Part shown: positions 61,746 to 64,000 of the stretch, piece by piece
How the letters are laid out: each line of letters opens with the position of its first letter
Numbering within the stretch: the first letter of the stretch is position 1
Assembly: GCA_019912315.1 (NCBI GenBank)
Contig: JAIOJA010000064.1
Span: 28,780 to 92,779, forward strand
Length of the DNA: 64,000 nucleotides
Source of the DNA: Planctomycetota bacterium
Lineage (GTDB): Bacteria; Planctomycetota; UBA8742; UBA2392
Direction of reading: 5' to 3'
Position numbers and translations under genes: made by a program
Notes under the pieces: generated by a model
What the model was told of the DNA's origin: nothing
The model's input: the letters and a program-made list of their open reading frames with translations, nothing else
The model's database searches: none

Positions 61746-61830
61746 GACGCCCCATTGTTCTGGTTGTGCCGGGCGCGCTTTCAGCCCGGACTCAGGTACA
61801 ATGCCCCAAGCCGCCGATCATATTCCCCTA

Positions 61831-61862
61831 AAACAAGCCGCGCGCCGTGAAAGGCGCGCGGC
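61831..61862 (-). terminator. Intrinsic terminator of the DUF192 gene
   Basis: A 10-bp GC stem (gccgcgcgcc and ggcgcgcggc, 6-nt loop), followed on the minus strand by ttgtttta, starting 8 nt past the stop. Confidence 0.85.
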
Positions 61863-61870
61863 TCGGTGGG

Positions 61871-63628
61871 TTACTCGTAGTTCATCAGCTTGGGCGGAAT
61901 GAAGATGCGGTCACCGACCGCCACCTTGTTCTGCTCGAACCACTTCTCGTCAAGCTCGATGGCGTACTTGGCCGGCCCGCCCGATTCATAGCGTTCGAGC
62001 TCGTAGTCCGGGGTGGCCGGGTCGGGCGCTTTCATTACCTGATGAATCTTGACAATCACGCCCTTTTCATCGCAGAAGGCGATCGACATGTTCATCTTGC
62101 AATTCTTCATCCAGTAGTTCATTTCGTCTTCTTCCTGCTTGTAGACGAACAGCATCCCGTGATCCTTGCGCAGGCTGGTGCGGTACATCAGCCCGCGGCG
62201 CTGCTCCGTCTCCGTCAAAGCGAGCTCCATGTGGACGCGCGCCTTGAAGTTGTTCGCCTTGCCGGGCCAACGGTCGGTCACCACGTCCTTGGCCTTGGCG
62301 TTGTAGAAGACCAGCGGGGTGGTGCCCGGCTTCAGATCCTGCAACGCGTAGGGGAAGTTCAACTCGCCCTGGGCCGCGAATCCCTTCGGCACCGCCAGCA
62401 CAAACCGCGAGGTCGCCTTCGCCCCTACCGGCCCGCCCGCGACGTCATTGAACTTTTCGCCGATGCTGTACTTGCCGCCGCTGTTCGAGACGTACCACAG
62501 GCTGACGCCCGCGGGTGCATTCACGTCCACGAAGCTCGGGTCGTCCCATGCCAGCACGATCGCCTTGCCTTCCTTCAGCGTCTGGGCTTCCAGCAGCGCG
62601 GCCTTGCGTTCTTCCTCGGTACGGGCGAGCTGCGCCTCGAGGCGCGCGTCACCGAACTTGATTTCGAGGTCGGTGTACACGACTTCCTCGGATGACATCA
62701 CGTCAACGCCCGCTACGGTAACCGGCGAGCGCGTTTCGATTTCGTGCTTTGTGAAGAAGTCCGCGCCCTTCCAGATGGCAAGGTGCGTGGCTTCGCCGGG
62801 GCTGTAGTAGACGGGCTCATCGAGGTCGCTGCCGCCATTGGCTTCGATGCCCTCGTAAATCGCCGAGATGACAGTGGTGCGGAACTGCCCCGCGCGTTCC
62901 AGGTAGCAGGCGCAGACCTTGCCCTTCACGCCCTTCAGCCAGAACTCGTGGTAGGCGTTGCTGAGCGGCACAATCACGCCCTGGCCTTCCTTCAGGTCGT
63001 CGCGGTCTTTCATTAACTGGGCGACGTCCTCGGGTTTTTCCAGCACGCGAAGCTGCACGCTGGGGGCGTCTTCGGGGGCGTCTTCGGGCTGCTGGTTGCG
63101 CAGGAAGAACATCTGGGCGAACACGTCGCCGGCCTGCTTGGATTGATCAAGCAGGTTGGGCTCGGTCTTTACATCGCTGCCCGCGCTGATACTGAGCTCT
63201 TTGGCGACCCCCTGGCGCAGTTGCAGCACAACGCGCGCGCCCTTTGCGGCATAGCTGTGGGGGAAGTTGCTCTGGCTGAACGCGGGCACGTTTTCGACCT
63301 TGATTGCCTTGCCGTCGGCGTTGACAAACACCAGATCAACCGGGTCGGGCATGTTGTTGAACTTGAGCTCTACGGGGTCCTTGAGGTCCGGGTAAAGGTA
63401 GGCGATGGCCTGCCCGTCCTTGATGGCGAGCCCGTTGAGGGCCCTGCGGCGGTGAAGCTCGGTGGTTGCGATGTACGCGTCGAAGCTCTTGCCGTTAAGA
63501 GAGAGCTTTTCGGTAGTCTCGATAAACGGCCACTTGACGGGCTCCACGGCCTCTTCATCGGGGCTGCAGGCAGTAACCGCGAACAGCATCGTCAGCACGA
63601 TTGGTGCAAGCATTAGCCAGGACCGCAT
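61871..63628 (-). CDS. Lipoprotein with repeated DUF192 modules
   Basis: A 585-residue lipoprotein; ATG 63628 starts a signal peptide ending in a lipobox (FAVTAC). The C-terminal 120 residues are a canonical DUF192 domain: VHMELALTETEQRRGLMYRT, GMLFVYKQEEDEMNYWMKNC, IVKIHQVM and KYAIELDEKWFEQ. Upstream, three further segments look like diverged copies of the same fold, opening near residues 45 (YIATTELHRRRALNGL), 195 (VQLRVLEKPEDVAQLMKDRD) and 330 (KFGDARLEAQLARTEEERKA); each has an acid/arginine-rich helix then hydrophobic strands. Most DUF192 proteins have a single domain of about 110-150 residues. Function is unknown in the family; envelope location is certain from the lipobox. Confidence 0.75.
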   Translation of the reverse strand: MRSWLMLAPIVLTMLFAVTACSPDEEAVEPVKWPFIETTEKLSLNGKSFDAYIATTELHRRRALNGLAIKDGQAIAYLYPDLKDPVELKFNNMPDPVDLVFVNADGKAIKVENVPAFSQSNFPHSYAAKGARVVLQLRQGVAKELSISAGSDVKTEPNLLDQSKQAGDVFAQMFFLRNQQPEDAPEDAPSVQLRVLEKPEDVAQLMKDRDDLKEGQGVIVPLSNAYHEFWLKGVKGKVCACYLERAGQFRTTVISAIYEGIEANGGSDLDEPVYYSPGEATHLAIWKGADFFTKHEIETRSPVTVAGVDVMSSEEVVYTDLEIKFGDARLEAQLARTEEERKAALLEAQTLKEGKAIVLAWDDPSFVDVNAPAGVSLWYVSNSGGKYSIGEKFNDVAGGPVGAKATSRFVLAVPKGFAAQGELNFPYALQDLKPGTTPLVFYNAKAKDVVTDRWPGKANNFKARVHMELALTETEQRRGLMYRTSLRKDHGMLFVYKQEEDEMNYWMKNCKMNMSIAFCDEKGVIVKIHQVMKAPDPATPDYELERYESGGPAKYAIELDEKWFEQNKVAVGDRIFIPPKLMNYE

Positions 63629-63702
63629 CATCATCTCCAATACCCGGACGCCCCGGCAAACCGGGGCGCTAAAGAGCCGCGCAGCATAGGGCGACAGCCC
63701 CG

Positions 63703-63825
63703 AGGGGGCAAGTACGGGTTCCGGGTTCAGAGAGGCAGGAGTTTGGAGGCCGGAGTCGGGAGTAACTGCGGGTCTTTAACTCCAAACCAACGGTCAACCG
63801 TCAACGGTCAACCGTCAACTACCAA
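63703..63825. repeat. Intergenic cggtcaa/ccgtcaa heptad array
   Basis: Five successive 7-bp units (cggtcaa, ccgtcaa, cggtcaa, ccgtcaa, ctaccaa; 63791-63825) end at the stop of the next minus-strand gene. Upstream, gtttggag (63738) and ctccaaac (63780) form a short inverted pair. The same type of heptad spacing occurs at 47592, 57934 and 59783. Confidence 0.7.
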
Positions 63826-64000
63826 CTATCCTCCGGGTGGTGCGCGGGTGCCGCCAAAGCGCGTGGTCGGGTCCCACACTTCATCCGTCAGCCTTTCCTT
63901 CAAAATTTTCATGTTCAGGGCGCCGCGGTTGCGCCAGCAGATGCTCCAGTTCTCCGGCGTGTCCCACCACTTGATCCGGTCCTTCACCTCGCCCTTGATC
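63826..64000 (-). CDS. C-terminus of an unidentified protein, 5' end outside window
   Basis: An open frame enters from the window edge and ends at 63826 after 57 codons. It reads as real protein (DRIKWWDTPENWSICWRNRG, then LKERLTDEVWDPTTRFGG), with several tryptophans and a Pro/Gly-rich end. No family is recognised from the fragment. Confidence 0.6.
   Translation of the reverse strand, partial: IKGEVKDRIKWWDTPENWSICWRNRGALNMKILKERLTDEVWDPTTRFGGTRAPPGG

Overview
The window is GC-rich and densely coded. It looks like a chromosome segment of an uncultured bacterium, most probably a planctomycete. The lineage call is an inference from gene content: VIT/vWA/PDZ lipoproteins, a terpene-cyclase-like membrane-anchored protein, a tricorn-type protease, an ABC ATPase-acetyltransferase fusion beside a terminase, and large secreted proteins with carboxypeptidase-regulatory-like folds. 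No rRNA, tRNA or CRISPR array was found, so taxonomy cannot be fixed from this window.

Layout. 0-6 kb: the end of an AAA ATPase gene, a DUF692/MNIO-type metalloenzyme overlapping its likely partner gene, and a convergent secreted TPR metallopeptidase. 6-9.2 kb: two secreted proteins followed by a decayed second copy of the pair. 9.2-19.2 kb: two VIT/vWA/PDZ lipoproteins enclosing a terpene-cyclase-like protein, a small lipoprotein, an unrecognised protein and a frameshifted phage-capsid-like gene. 19.2-25.2 kb: a double STAS protein, an ICMT-like methyltransferase, a GT9-GT2 glycosyltransferase fusion, a metallopeptidase and a sugar-nucleotide epimerase, suggesting surface polysaccharide work. 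25.4-28.4 kb: a tight cassette of a small acidic protein, the ATPase-acetyltransferase fusion, a terminase large subunit and a small membrane protein. 28.4-35.2 kb: a PhnZ-like HD oxygenase, a two-component system and two vWA proteins. 35.4-39.9 kb: two large paralogous membrane-anchored PDZ proteins. 39.9-49 kb: an accessory island. It starts in a truncated third paralog and carries an orphan toxin tail with an immunity-like gene, a leucine-rich-repeat protein, an insertion sequence with a frameshifted transposase, and a three-gene ABC exporter flanked by IS3-family remnants. 49-64 kb: conserved-looking core: 2-oxoacid:ferredoxin oxidoreductase, tricorn protease, HD-GYP regulator, 3-hydroxyacyl-CoA dehydrogenase, membrane proteins, an ABC-2 ATPase and a multi-module DUF192 lipoprotein.

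Three themes stand out. Duplication followed by decay appears at three places (6-9 kb, 11.9-13.5 kb, 35-40 kb). Intergenic hairpins built from 7-bp (once 9-bp) periodic units recur across the window with different unit sequences. Two gene groups could be poorly described systems: the ATPase-acetyltransferase/terminase cassette and the MNIO pair without a visible precursor peptide. Functions are inferred from motifs read by eye; no database search was run.
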